Origin: Rhodobacterales bacterium
GTDB taxonomy: Bacteria > Pseudomonadota > Alphaproteobacteria > Rhodobacterales > Rhodobacteraceae
DNA: 64,000 nucleotides
Reading direction: 5' to 3'
NCBI GenBank assembly: GCA_002748265.1
Contig: PDRY01000013.1
Coordinates: forward strand, 186,001-250,000
The position numbers and the translations under genes were made by a program. Each line of letters starts with the position of its first letter. Position 1 is the stretch's first letter. The notes under the pieces were generated by a model. That model was not told where the DNA came from. It worked only from the letters and a program-made list of their open reading frames with translations, and made no database searches. Positions 16,979 to 25,056 of this stretch are shown here, piece after piece.

Positions 16979-18181
16979 ATGGCCCGTCCCGATTTCCACC
17001 GCGTCCACAATGGCGAAAAGGCGCCGCTGCCTTTTGCAGTGGCCGAGTACGACCAGCGGCTGACCGGCCTGCGCGCGATCCTCAAGGCGCGCGGCCTGGA
17101 TGCGGCGGTGCTCACCTCGATGCACAATATCGCTTACTATTCGGGGTTTCTCTACTGCAGCTTTGGGCGCCCCTATGCGTGCGTTGTGACCGCGAGCGAT
17201 TGCGTAACCATCAGCGCCGGGATCGACGCTGGCCAGCCCTGGCGCCGGTCGGTCGGGGATAACATCACCTATACCGACTGGCAGCGCGACAACTACTGGC
17301 GCGCGGTCGCGTCGGTGGCAGGCACGGGCACTCGGATCGGCTACGAGGAAGACCACCTGACACTGGCCGGTCTGGATGCGCTGACCCATCACCTGGCACC
17401 CGCCGAAACCAAAGCCATCGCGGCAGACACCATGCGGCAGCGTATGGTGAAGAGCCCGGCCGAGATCGCCCTGATCCGCGAAGGCGCCCGCGTCGCGGAT
17501 GTCGGCGGCTATGCCATTCGCGAGGCCATCCGTGAGGGCACCCGTGAAATCGACGTGGCCATGGCCGGCCGTGACGCGATGGAGCTGGAAATCGCCCGCA
17601 GCTTCCCCGATGCGGAATATCGCGACACCTGGGTCTGGTTCCAATCCGCGCTCAATACCGATGGCGCGCACAACCCCGTCACAGGGCGCAAGCTGCAACA
17701 GGGCGACATCCTCAGCCTGAACACATTCCCCATGATTTCAGGCTACTACACGGCGCTTGAACGCACGCTTTTCCTGGGCGAACCCGATGACGCCTCGCGC
17801 CGTCTCTGGGAGGCTAATGTCGGTGCGCATGAGCTGGGGATTTCTCTGCTCAAGCCCGGCGCCACCTGCGCCGAGGTCACCGCCAAGATTAACGATTTCT
17901 TCGAAGAGCGCGACCTGCTCCAGTACCGGACCTTCGGGTATGGGCACTCCTTCGGTGTTCTCAGCCACTACTATGGCCGTGAGGCGGGACTTGAGTTGCG
18001 CGAGGATATCGACACCGAAATCACGCCGGGCATGGTCATCTCCATGGAGCCGATGCTCACCATACCCAATGGTATGCCGGGCGCGGGCGGCTACCGCGAA
18101 CATGACATCCTGCTCATCACCGAAGACGGGAACGAGAACCTGACCGGGTACCCCTACGGGCCGGAGCACAACATCCTGTAG
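16979..18181 (+). CDS. Creatinase (creatine amidinohydrolase)
   Basis: 400-residue pita-bread-fold enzyme hydrolysing creatine to sarcosine and urea. It closely follows the known creatinase pattern: SMHNIAYYSGFLYCSFGRPY near residue 45, ITYTDWQRDNYW near 95, TWVWFQSALNTDGAHNPVT near 215, FGYGHSFGVLSHYYGREAG near 315 and EPMLTIPNGMPGAGGYREHD near 355. The His in YGHSFG and the absence of the metal ligands of methionine aminopeptidases separate it from Xaa-Pro peptidases. AAGGAGG lies six bases before the ATG. It is divergent from recJ. Confidence 0.9.
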   Translation: MARPDFHRVHNGEKAPLPFAVAEYDQRLTGLRAILKARGLDAAVLTSMHNIAYYSGFLYCSFGRPYACVVTASDCVTISAGIDAGQPWRRSVGDNITYTDWQRDNYWRAVASVAGTGTRIGYEEDHLTLAGLDALTHHLAPAETKAIAADTMRQRMVKSPAEIALIREGARVADVGGYAIREAIREGTREIDVAMAGRDAMELEIARSFPDAEYRDTWVWFQSALNTDGAHNPVTGRKLQQGDILSLNTFPMISGYYTALERTLFLGEPDDASRRLWEANVGAHELGISLLKPGATCAEVTAKINDFFEERDLLQYRTFGYGHSFGVLSHYYGREAGLELREDIDTEITPGMVISMEPMLTIPNGMPGAGGYREHDILLITEDGNENLTGYPYGPEHNIL

Positions 18182-18189
18182 CGTCGGGA

Positions 18190-18212
18190 TTTCTGCTGCC
18201 ATCGCGCAGAAA
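18190..18212. terminator. Possible hairpin after the creatinase gene
   Basis: TTTCTGC/GCAGAAA arms with a nine-base loop lie nine bases after the creatinase stop. There is no T-run, so a terminator role is uncertain; it may separate creatinase from the operon beginning at 18256. Confidence 0.3.
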
Positions 18213-18255
18213 ACAGGCTAGGCTCCGGGCAACTGCCTTGCACGGAGCCCAGCCG

Positions 18256-19332
18256 ATGTCCGACTTCAACGCCCAGATCACCCAATCGCAAAAGGACGTC
18301 GCCGACGCCCAGTCCAAGATCCGCGAGCTGACCGACCGGATCGAGATCGCCCGCCAGAAGATCGCAGATCACGAACCCGCCACGCTCGACATCGAAAACG
18401 CCACGCTCGACGAGGTTCACGCGCACACAGAGGCGATGAATGCGAATATTGCCGAACTGATCATGGGGCTGGACGACGTCACCGCAGGCTTCTCGAAAGA
18501 CTTCGACGACCTGCGCAGCAAAACCGCTTGGGAGGGGTTCGTCGGCATCTTCTCCAAGGGGCGCTCCGAATCCATGCGCCAGGAACGGCTCCGCGCCGCG
18601 AGCGTGGATGACAAGCTCCAGGACCTGATCGCCAAATCCGACACGATCACCCGCCTGCTTCAGGGGCAGCTCGACGTGCTGAACGATCAACGCGAAAAGG
18701 TGGACACCAACCTGCGCGGCACGCTCGAAGAGCGCGAAGAGGTCGTCGCCGCGCTTGCCCACACGAAGGACGAAATTGTCGGTATGGACCCCAAGATCAT
18801 TGCGTTGGAGCAGCAGATCGCCTCGGAAACCGACGCTGCGGCGCGCACCCGGCTGGAAACAGAACTGAGCGATCTCAACACCCGCTACAACGAATTGGTC
18901 CAGCAGGAGCAAGTGCAGCTCGCCCGGTCGCAAACCCTTGAACGCTATATCGAAAAGGGCAAGACATGGCTCGACAGCCTGCAAAACCAGGCGGCCACGC
19001 AAATGGTGCTGATCAACAAGCTGGAGACCGACACCAAGCAGCGCGTCGTGCTCTATGATGCGCTGACCAAATCGCTCAAGACCGCGCAACAGCAGGACGT
19101 CGCCCACCGCATCAACGAGATCGGCGTGAAGACGGATCAGGAAGCACAAAGCGCCATGGCCGGGATCGGCGCCGCCACCAACAAGCGGATGGCGGACATG
19201 CTGGAGGCCCATGAGGATCACATGGTTTTCGCCCGCGACGTGCTGGAACAGAAAGCCAAAGCGGATGAGCGTTTCGCCCGCCGTTTCGAAGAGATCGTGC
19301 GCAAACACGACAGCAACGCCTATGGCGGCTAA
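18256..19332 (+). CDS. Coiled-coil protein, first gene of the AAA+ ATPase cluster (possibly TelA-like)
   Basis: 358-residue soluble, strongly helical protein rich in Gln, Glu, Lys and Asp, predicted to form long coiled coils (ITQSQKDVADAQSKIRELTD; LEERE; ALEQQIASETDAAARTRLET). The C-terminal half (QTLERYIEKGKTWLDSL ... INKLETDTKQRVVLYDALT) loosely recalls the toxic-anion-resistance TelA family, but I cannot confirm this. There is no signal peptide or membrane segment. The ATG at 18256 has CGGAG about ten bases upstream. It heads a run of seven same-strand genes and may be the scaffold or adaptor of the ATPase. Confidence 0.65.
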   Translation: MSDFNAQITQSQKDVADAQSKIRELTDRIEIARQKIADHEPATLDIENATLDEVHAHTEAMNANIAELIMGLDDVTAGFSKDFDDLRSKTAWEGFVGIFSKGRSESMRQERLRAASVDDKLQDLIAKSDTITRLLQGQLDVLNDQREKVDTNLRGTLEEREEVVAALAHTKDEIVGMDPKIIALEQQIASETDAAARTRLETELSDLNTRYNELVQQEQVQLARSQTLERYIEKGKTWLDSLQNQAATQMVLINKLETDTKQRVVLYDALTKSLKTAQQQDVAHRINEIGVKTDQEAQSAMAGIGAATNKRMADMLEAHEDHMVFARDVLEQKAKADERFARRFEEIVRKHDSNAYGG

Positions 19333-19335
19333 CCG

Positions 19336-19393
19336 CTTCTTATTTGTCCAAATACCTCGGGGGATCCCCGTCAGGGGCGGGGGCAGCGCCCCC
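19336..19393 (-). repeat. Dispersed intergenic double-hairpin element, copy A
   Basis: Read on the minus strand: a GGGGGC-GCT-GCCCCC hairpin (19379-19393), a CCCC-rich linker, then AGGTATTTG-GA-CAAATAAGAAG, whose TATTTG/CAAATA arms form a second hairpin. It fills most of the gap between the first two genes of the AAA+ cluster. Related copies are at 24990, 54283, 58085 and 62017. Confidence 0.75.
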
Positions 19394-19410
19394 ATCCCCG
19401 CCTGCCGCTC

Positions 19411-20523
19411 ATGACCGAACTCGATCACTTCGCCCTCCAGGACCTGCGCGTCACCCGCCGCTACTTCGCCAAGTTTGAGGCGATCACCGGCCATCTGGCC
19501 CGGGTGGCCGCCTTGTTGCAGGCTGAACGGCGGCTGGATCGCGAGGAGGTCGCGATCCTCGCGCGCTACATTGCCGGGCTGACCTATTCCTTCCGCGCGT
19601 TGGGGTGGAAATACCTCTTCGCGGGGCGCTCGGCCCGGGCGGGTCGCCTGACCCTGGACCGGACAGAAAGCGGCTTCCCGGTGTTCTCCGAACTCATGAC
19701 CCTTGCCAACGACGCGGCGCAGGCCAAGGGGCATCTGGCGGGGATGGACAGCACCGAAGGGCTGAAACGGCGGATGGTCGAAGCGATCCTGTCGCAGCAC
19801 CGTGTCCCGACAGAGCTGCAATTCGCCCTCTCGCAACGGCTCTACTACGAGGAGCTGGAGCGTGGTCAGCTGTTCTGGGCCCGCAACGATGCCGAAGCCC
19901 AGTGGCTCGGCACCACCGAAGACGGGCGCCGACGGTTCCGGATCCATTGGGCGGCCTATGACAGCCAGGTGAACCTTCCACAGATCTACCTGATGGAGAT
20001 CGAGGATAGCGGCCGGATACCTCTGCCCAAGGACGATCGCCGCTGGCCCGAACTGCGCGCCCATTTGGCGGCGCAGGCGGTGGCGGGGCTCAAGCTGCTC
20101 ACCATCGCGCGCGGGATTGATGAGGATTTCGACGATCTGCACCCAAAGCGGCTCCGCCGGTTCCATATCGGCCCGATGTATTCATCGGCTTTCACCCGCC
20201 AAAGCGGCCCGCTGCACGATGTGCTGGAGGCCGCCCGCGCGCCCGAGGGTGAGGACTGGGCGCTCGCTTGGACCGAAGAGGATCTGCGCTCGGAGCGGGT
20301 CGATCAGGCCAAATCGGGGTGGTTCGGCAAAGTGGATCGGGAGATCTTCGCGCTTGATCCTTTCGCGGGCGGCCTCAGCGATCCGGGCGCCAGCCGGGTG
20401 GAGCGGCGGGTGATCCTGCCGCAGCGGGTGGTGCAGGCTCTGGTCGAGGCCGCGCCTGCCGGCTTTGCTGATGTGGTCAAACATGTGGTCAGCCCCGGTG
20501 GGCGCGTCCTGACGATGAGGTAG
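19411..20523 (+). CDS. Unknown soluble protein, second gene of the AAA+ cluster
   Basis: 370-residue protein with no membrane segment, signal or family motif that I recognise. The N-terminal 80 residues are helical (RYFAKFEAITGHLARVAALLQ ends a short head). A charged middle region follows (FWARNDAEAQWLG; IHWAAYDSQVNLPQIYLMEIED), then a C-terminal part ending VVKHVVSPGGRVLTMR. The ATG has no clear ribosome-binding site, because repeat copy A lies just upstream; translation may depend on the preceding gene or on an internal start. It ends four bases before the ATPase gene. Confidence 0.6.
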   Translation: MTELDHFALQDLRVTRRYFAKFEAITGHLARVAALLQAERRLDREEVAILARYIAGLTYSFRALGWKYLFAGRSARAGRLTLDRTESGFPVFSELMTLANDAAQAKGHLAGMDSTEGLKRRMVEAILSQHRVPTELQFALSQRLYYEELERGQLFWARNDAEAQWLGTTEDGRRRFRIHWAAYDSQVNLPQIYLMEIEDSGRIPLPKDDRRWPELRAHLAAQAVAGLKLLTIARGIDEDFDDLHPKRLRRFHIGPMYSSAFTRQSGPLHDVLEAARAPEGEDWALAWTEEDLRSERVDQAKSGWFGKVDREIFALDPFAGGLSDPGASRVERRVILPQRVVQALVEAAPAGFADVVKHVVSPGGRVLTMR

Positions 20524-20526
20524 GCG

Positions 20527-22434
20527 ATGGAAAGCAGTGGCCAGTTGATCGAGATCGCAGAAAGCGACATCCGCGCGCAGTATCCAGCGGCGCTTGCCTT
20601 GCTTGAGGGCTTCGATCACGCCCCGCGCCATGGCCGCAGCGAGGCGCAGGGCACAGAGCGCGATGGGCTTCCCAACCGGCGCCGGTTCCGCTCCACCACG
20701 CCGGGCCTGATGACCCAAGGGGCGAAGGCGCCGGTGCGCCTGTTGCGCCGGATCGAGGAGCTTAGCGAAGATGCCCTGACGACACCTGCCCAGGCGCGGG
20801 GGCAAACGGCCCTGCGCCGTGCACTCGCCGTGGCCAGGGCCGTGGCAGAGCAGGAGGCCAAGATCTCCGGGCTTGCCGAAATGCGTGCTCAGAACGCGCA
20901 AAACCGCCTGCCAGAGGCGGCGCACTTGCAGTTTTCCAACCTCATGCAGGCTGAATCGCTCATCACGCTTCAGGTCTTTGCGCTGACCCTTCGGCATGTG
21001 CTGCCCGATGGTGACGCCCTTGATCTGGGCACGCCGGAGGAAGTCTTGCTCGACAATGGCGCGACGGCCCTGCGCGGAGCCCTGTGGGAGCTGGATCAGA
21101 CGCTGGCCCGGCACGCGACAAGTGACGCGCGGCTTGCCCCTGCGGTCCGCGCCTATGCCGAGGGCTTGCTGGAAACCCTGGCCCTGCGGAGTGATCGCGA
21201 GGGGTTGAGCCATTTCAAAGGCACGGCCTACCGGATCGAAGACGACGATCTGACCATTGAGGGCTTTGCCCCGCCGCGCGGGCGCAAGGGCCCGGCGCTC
21301 ACGATGCAGTTCAAGAAACCGCATGAGGTGGTCGGCAATCACATCGCCAAGCGTCAGGCGCAGCGCCTGGCCAAGATGCTCATGGCTTATGATTTCGACC
21401 GTCGCCTGAACCCGTTCGCCGAACTGGGCGGCTTCATCTTCACCTTCATGGGCGATGGCAAGCCGGGCACGGGCAAGACCACCCTGATCCAGATGATGGC
21501 CGGGCTGATCCACGGCTATTGCGAGGTCGCGGGCTACACTTTCCGTTATGCGAACCTGTCGACCGAAAGCATCGACAGCTATCAGGGCAAATCCGCCCAG
21601 AACGCCAAGAGCTTCATCAACCAGATCATTGACCCGTCGGTGATTGGTTTCGGCACCATTGACGATATCGACCAACTCGCTGGGAAGCGCGGCGACCGGC
21701 AATCGAGCGCGGGCCAGTTGGAGATCACCGCCGTTCTGATGGAGAGCTTTGCCGGTGCCAACACCGTGGTGCGGGGGAACTGCACCTTTGGGATGTTCTC
21801 CAACTACCCCGAAGCGGTCGACGACGCGCTGCGCCAGCGGGCGGGGGCGCGGTTCCTGGTCGATGGCCCGCAAAGCGAGGCGGATTACATCGACATCCTG
21901 CACCTTCTGATGGGCAAGCATCATGATATCCCCTTGGGCGATCACGACCTTTACGCTGCGCAGGCACTTAAGAAGGCCGTCGCGCGCAGCTATGAAGCCC
22001 ATGCGCGGCCTCATGATGAGACTCTGGCCAATGTCTTTGACAAGGTCGTCGCACAGTACGGGCCCCTGTCCACGATTACGGAGCTGGGGCGTTATCTGAA
22101 GGCGATCCAACAAGAGGACGAGCGCTTCACCGGGCGCGCGATCAAGAACATCACCGACGCGGTGAAAACCCGCGCCATGGATTTCGAGCTGCCCGACGAT
22201 TGGATGGCGCAGCCCGATCTGTTCCTGCGCCAGGATTATGACACCAAGAAAGCCATGATCGCGGATCTGCGCCAGCCGGTCACGCCCGAGATGGTCCTGC
22301 AAGAGATCAACCGCTACGCCGACAGCGAATTCCGTTATGCGGGCAAGAGCGATGAGGCGGCCATTGATGAGGCCGTCCGCGACATGCGCCGCATGGAAGA
22401 GGCCAAGCGCCGCTACCTGGAGGGGCGCGAATGA
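20527..22434 (+). CDS. AAA+ family ATPase, core of an uncharacterised cluster
   Basis: 635-residue protein. The first 290 residues are a helical domain of unknown type. The AAA+ module follows with Walker A GKPGTGKTT (residues 311-319), Walker B VIGFGTIDDID (372-382, paired Asp), a sensor-1-like MFSNYPE with Asn 426, and DDALRQRAGARF with candidate Arg fingers near 436-441. After the lid there is a Gln/Asp-rich C-terminal tail. The type suggests MoxR-like or disaggregase-like remodelling more than helicase or protease work; that is inference. It overlaps the next gene by four bases (ATGA). Confidence 0.82.
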   Translation: MESSGQLIEIAESDIRAQYPAALALLEGFDHAPRHGRSEAQGTERDGLPNRRRFRSTTPGLMTQGAKAPVRLLRRIEELSEDALTTPAQARGQTALRRALAVARAVAEQEAKISGLAEMRAQNAQNRLPEAAHLQFSNLMQAESLITLQVFALTLRHVLPDGDALDLGTPEEVLLDNGATALRGALWELDQTLARHATSDARLAPAVRAYAEGLLETLALRSDREGLSHFKGTAYRIEDDDLTIEGFAPPRGRKGPALTMQFKKPHEVVGNHIAKRQAQRLAKMLMAYDFDRRLNPFAELGGFIFTFMGDGKPGTGKTTLIQMMAGLIHGYCEVAGYTFRYANLSTESIDSYQGKSAQNAKSFINQIIDPSVIGFGTIDDIDQLAGKRGDRQSSAGQLEITAVLMESFAGANTVVRGNCTFGMFSNYPEAVDDALRQRAGARFLVDGPQSEADYIDILHLLMGKHHDIPLGDHDLYAAQALKKAVARSYEAHARPHDETLANVFDKVVAQYGPLSTITELGRYLKAIQQEDERFTGRAIKNITDAVKTRAMDFELPDDWMAQPDLFLRQDYDTKKAMIADLRQPVTPEMVLQEINRYADSEFRYAGKSDEAAIDEAVRDMRRMEEAKRRYLEGRE

Positions 22435-22751
22435 TCGGCGCGCTTCTTGTTCTGATCCTTGCGGGTGGCGTCTATACCGCCCTGCGCGTGCTGACGCCTG
22501 TGGCGGAAAATCACGGACGGAAGGTCGCGGCGGGGCGTTTCGCGGCCTCTCACTCGGCATGGCAGCTTGTCGCAATCCTGTCGGTCACGGTTCTGCCGCT
22601 GTGCGTGATTGCAGGCTGGGCGTTCGCGGAGTCGGGGCAGGGGATCGCGGCAGGGCTGGTCCTGTTCGCGATGACAGGCGGGATCATCGCGCTCGCCCTG
22701 CACCGTCGCTTCAAGGCCGCGCGTGCCGGTCACAAGGGGGGGCAGTGGTGA
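22431..22751 (+). CDS. Small three-helix membrane protein of the AAA+ cluster
   Basis: 106 residues with three hydrophobic segments at about 2-20, 44-66 and 72-92, separated by a short charged stretch (AENHGRKVAAGRF), and a basic C-terminus (HRRFKAARAGHKGG). I do not recognise the family. The ATG overlaps the end of the ATPase gene and the TGA overlaps the next GTG, so it is translationally coupled on both sides and probably anchors or partners the ATPase at the inner membrane. Confidence 0.65.
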   Translation: MIGALLVLILAGGVYTALRVLTPVAENHGRKVAAGRFAASHSAWQLVAILSVTVLPLCVIAGWAFAESGQGIAAGLVLFAMTGGIIALALHRRFKAARAGHKGGQW

Positions 22752-24049
22752 GACGCCTGATCGAAAAGGGCCTGATGTTCGGAAACCTTGTTGCCGTCCA
22801 TTCTCCAACGCTGATCGAGCGCTACAACCGCGCGCTTGAGCACCTCGTGGGGCGCCGCACGGCGCTGAGCGATTTCCACATAGATCTGTCCGGCCATTCG
22901 CCCGAGATCGCGGATGAGCTGGGCGATCCGCTCTATCTGAACCCGCGCGGTGTGAACCGGCAGTTCATCCTGCTGACCCCCGAGCAGCGCCATGCGCCGC
23001 TCCTGGAGGAGCGGTTTTCGACCTCGCGCGGGCTGCTGACGCGGTTCATTGACGAGAATCTCGCCGCGCTTTTTGCGCTGACCGCGCAAGATGCTGTAGC
23101 CGGTGAATTGGTCAACTCGGTCTACGATGCGCAAACGCCCGCGCGCCTGCTCGATCTGCGGCGGCTTCGGGTCGAAGCCGACACCGTGAGCGGCACGGTC
23201 GCCACGGCGGCTCACCTGAGCGATCTGGTGGAACGCTTTCAGAGTGAACCCCGCGCCTGGTTCGATGACGTCCTGATCGGGCAGATGATCGGGCTGGCCA
23301 AGGAAACGGGCGACATCCTCCGCCACCCTGTCGCGCTCGACGCAGTGGAGAGCGACCAGGAGGATTTCTGGACCGGGATGTATGGGGGGCTCTACCTGTT
23401 TCGCAGTCCTACGGCGTCTGCGGTGATACACGCCGGGGATGATCCCGGCGCGCTTCCCGTCGATCACGTGATCCCTATGACGGACCGTCTGGCCGTGGCG
23501 CGCTACCTGAGCGCGCAGGGCCTAGTCGAGCCGATCATCGAGGCGCGCGGGATGGATGCCGCGCGGGTGCTGGCCGGGAAAATGGAGATGATCGTAGCCC
23601 ATGTCGCGGCCTCTGCCGGGGAACAGCCGAACCACGATCCGCGCCAGATGCGCCGCCTGGCCCGGCGCTATGCGGATCGTCTGCCCGAGGCCTGGCACGG
23701 GCTTGCCAAACTGTGGCGGTGGGCTGCGGAAGGCGGCACCTGGCCGGTGATCAGCGCGGACGATGAGGCCTATTTCTACACCCTGCGGGCCGCGCCCGGT
23801 CCGACCCAGGATCAGGTGAACCGGCTGCTTGCGGAACTGTGCCCGCTTGATGTGCTCCAGCTTTTCATTTGCCACAAACAGGCGTTCTATGACGCCTATC
23901 GCGGCTGGTCGGATCCGAAACGCGCGTTTGTCGCGGAGTATCTGGAGCATGCCTATCTAGAGAATAAAGAGGCGGTGCGCGACGCCCTGTTTGGATCGCT
24001 TGCGCCGCCCGCGCCAGAGCCTGCGCGCCCGTCAGGGCCCTGGGGCTGA
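22748..24049 (+). CDS. Unknown soluble protein, fifth gene of the AAA+ cluster
   Basis: 433-residue protein with no membrane segment and no motif I can name. Sections include MFGNLVAVHSPTLIERYNRA, LTPEQRHAPLLEERF, a central FWTGMYGGLYLFRSP, VDHVIPMTDRLAVARYL and the C-terminal LLAELCPLDVLQLFICHKQ. A Pro/Ala tail ends it. The GTG at 22748 is chosen because it overlaps the previous stop (GTGA); the frame is open further upstream but inside the previous two genes. Function is unknown; linkage to the ATPase is the only clue. Confidence 0.65.
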   Translation: MRRLIEKGLMFGNLVAVHSPTLIERYNRALEHLVGRRTALSDFHIDLSGHSPEIADELGDPLYLNPRGVNRQFILLTPEQRHAPLLEERFSTSRGLLTRFIDENLAALFALTAQDAVAGELVNSVYDAQTPARLLDLRRLRVEADTVSGTVATAAHLSDLVERFQSEPRAWFDDVLIGQMIGLAKETGDILRHPVALDAVESDQEDFWTGMYGGLYLFRSPTASAVIHAGDDPGALPVDHVIPMTDRLAVARYLSAQGLVEPIIEARGMDAARVLAGKMEMIVAHVAASAGEQPNHDPRQMRRLARRYADRLPEAWHGLAKLWRWAAEGGTWPVISADDEAYFYTLRAAPGPTQDQVNRLLAELCPLDVLQLFICHKQAFYDAYRGWSDPKRAFVAEYLEHAYLENKEAVRDALFGSLAPPAPEPARPSGPWG

Positions 24050-24062
24050 AGGAGAAGGTCGG

Positions 24063-24326
24063 ATGTTCGCATTTCTCAGATTTGCCGTGCCGCTGCTGAT
24101 CGCGCTGTCGGTGCTGTTTCTCGCCGTTTCGCTGTGGTCGCGGTTTAGGCGGGCCCGAAAGCTGCGCGCGCAATGGGCACAGGATCCGCAGGGCGATCGC
24201 GACGATTTCGTGCGGGAAGGCCTGCGGGACTACGATGACAGCCTGCGCGCCAAGCTGATCTGGGGGGTGTATATCGTGCCGATTTGTGTCATTGCCGTCA
24301 TGGTTTACGCCGCCAACTTCCTGTGA
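24063..24326 (+). CDS. Small two-helix membrane protein of the AAA+ cluster
   Basis: 87 residues: hydrophobic helix at about 3-22 (FLRFAVPLLIALSVLFLAVS), a charged, mostly acidic/basic middle (FRRARKLRAQWAQDPQGDR), and a second helix at about 66-85 (LIWGVYIVPICVIAVMVYAA). This fits an inner-membrane hairpin with a cytoplasmic loop of about 40 residues. GGAGAAGG lies six bases before the ATG. The family is not recognised. Confidence 0.65.
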   Translation: MFAFLRFAVPLLIALSVLFLAVSLWSRFRRARKLRAQWAQDPQGDRDDFVREGLRDYDDSLRAKLIWGVYIVPICVIAVMVYAANFL

Positions 24327-24335
24327 GGATCGACA

Positions 24336-24956
24336 ATGGTTTTCTATCTGCGATGGGCTTTCTGGCTGACGGTCTTTGTGCTGTTTGGCGCGTTCTTGCA
24401 CTACACCTTGCCGCAGTGGGACGTGGTGCGGGTGTCGGACACCTATGAAAAGCGTGTCGACCCGGGAGAAAACCGCTGGTTCTGGGCGCAGGCGGATGTC
24501 GGGAATGATCTGACCCAGACGACCCGCGATGTGTTCTTCATCCAGACGATCCGTCCCAATAACCGGCCTATGGTCTATCGCAACGAAGACACCGGCTGGG
24601 GCTGGCCGCCTTACTTCAAGTTCGACACGTCGAACCTTCAGGCGGAAGCGGCGGATGCGAAATCACAGGCCGGGGACGGGGAAAAGTGGTTTGCCATCAA
24701 ACACTATGGCTGGCGGATCGAGATTATGTCCGTGTTCCCCAACGCTGTGAAGATCAAACCCGTGAGCGGACCTGACGCGCGGGTGATCCCGTGGGTGTCG
24801 ATTGCCTTGCTGATCCTGATCGCGATGGTGGTCTGGGGCATTACGTCTCGGTGGCTGCGGTTCAAGCGTCGCCGGATTTCCCCGACGCTGGATCGGATGG
24901 ATGCGGCGGTGGACAGCTGGTGGCTCAAGCTGCGCGGGAAAGAGCCGAAGGTCTGA
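24336..24956 (+). CDS. DUF1523 family membrane protein
   Basis: 206 residues with an N-terminal membrane helix (about 4-25), a domain of about 120 residues with FWAQADVGND, TRDVFFIQTIRP and YRNEDTGWGWPPYFKFD, and a second helix at about 147-170 followed by a basic cytoplasmic tail. These segments match the DUF1523 family, known from Rhodobacterales and without assigned function. The domain between the helices is probably periplasmic. It is the last gene of the seven-gene run, nine bases after its neighbour. Confidence 0.75.
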   Translation: MVFYLRWAFWLTVFVLFGAFLHYTLPQWDVVRVSDTYEKRVDPGENRWFWAQADVGNDLTQTTRDVFFIQTIRPNNRPMVYRNEDTGWGWPPYFKFDTSNLQAEAADAKSQAGDGEKWFAIKHYGWRIEIMSVFPNAVKIKPVSGPDARVIPWVSIALLILIAMVVWGITSRWLRFKRRRISPTLDRMDAAVDSWWLKLRGKEPKV

Positions 24957-24989
24957 CATGGCGCGCCGCAGAGCTGCGGGGCCGAGGGC

Positions 24990-25036
24990 GGGGGGCACCG
25001 CCCCCCTTGGCCTGACGGCCAGATCCCCAAGATAGT
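24990..25036 (+). repeat. Dispersed intergenic element, copy B (degenerate)
   Basis: GGGGGGC-ACC-GCCCCCC hairpin (24990-25006) followed by CTTGGCCTGACGGCCAGATCC and CCCCAAGATAG. The first half matches copy D at 58085 almost base for base, but the TATTTG/CAAATA tail is lost. It lies between convergent genes and may also act as a terminator. Confidence 0.65.
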
Positions 25037-25056
25037 TCCATCACAAAGGCGGGCGG

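Noticed and set aside
16979-18181. Xaa-Pro aminopeptidase
   Set aside because: The fold is shared, but the dinuclear metal ligands are absent and the sequence follows creatinase along its whole length.
18154-22575. Long minus-strand open frames (670 and 797 codons) opposite the AAA+ cluster
   Set aside because: Antisense shadows. The plus-strand frames have overlapping start and stop codons, Walker motifs and membrane segments; the minus frames have none.
18256-24956. Anti-phage defence system
   Set aside because: An AAA+ ATPase with unknown partners invites this idea, but there is no nuclease, toxin, NADase or reverse-transcriptase motif, and the flanks are ordinary housekeeping or metabolic genes with no mobile-element traces.
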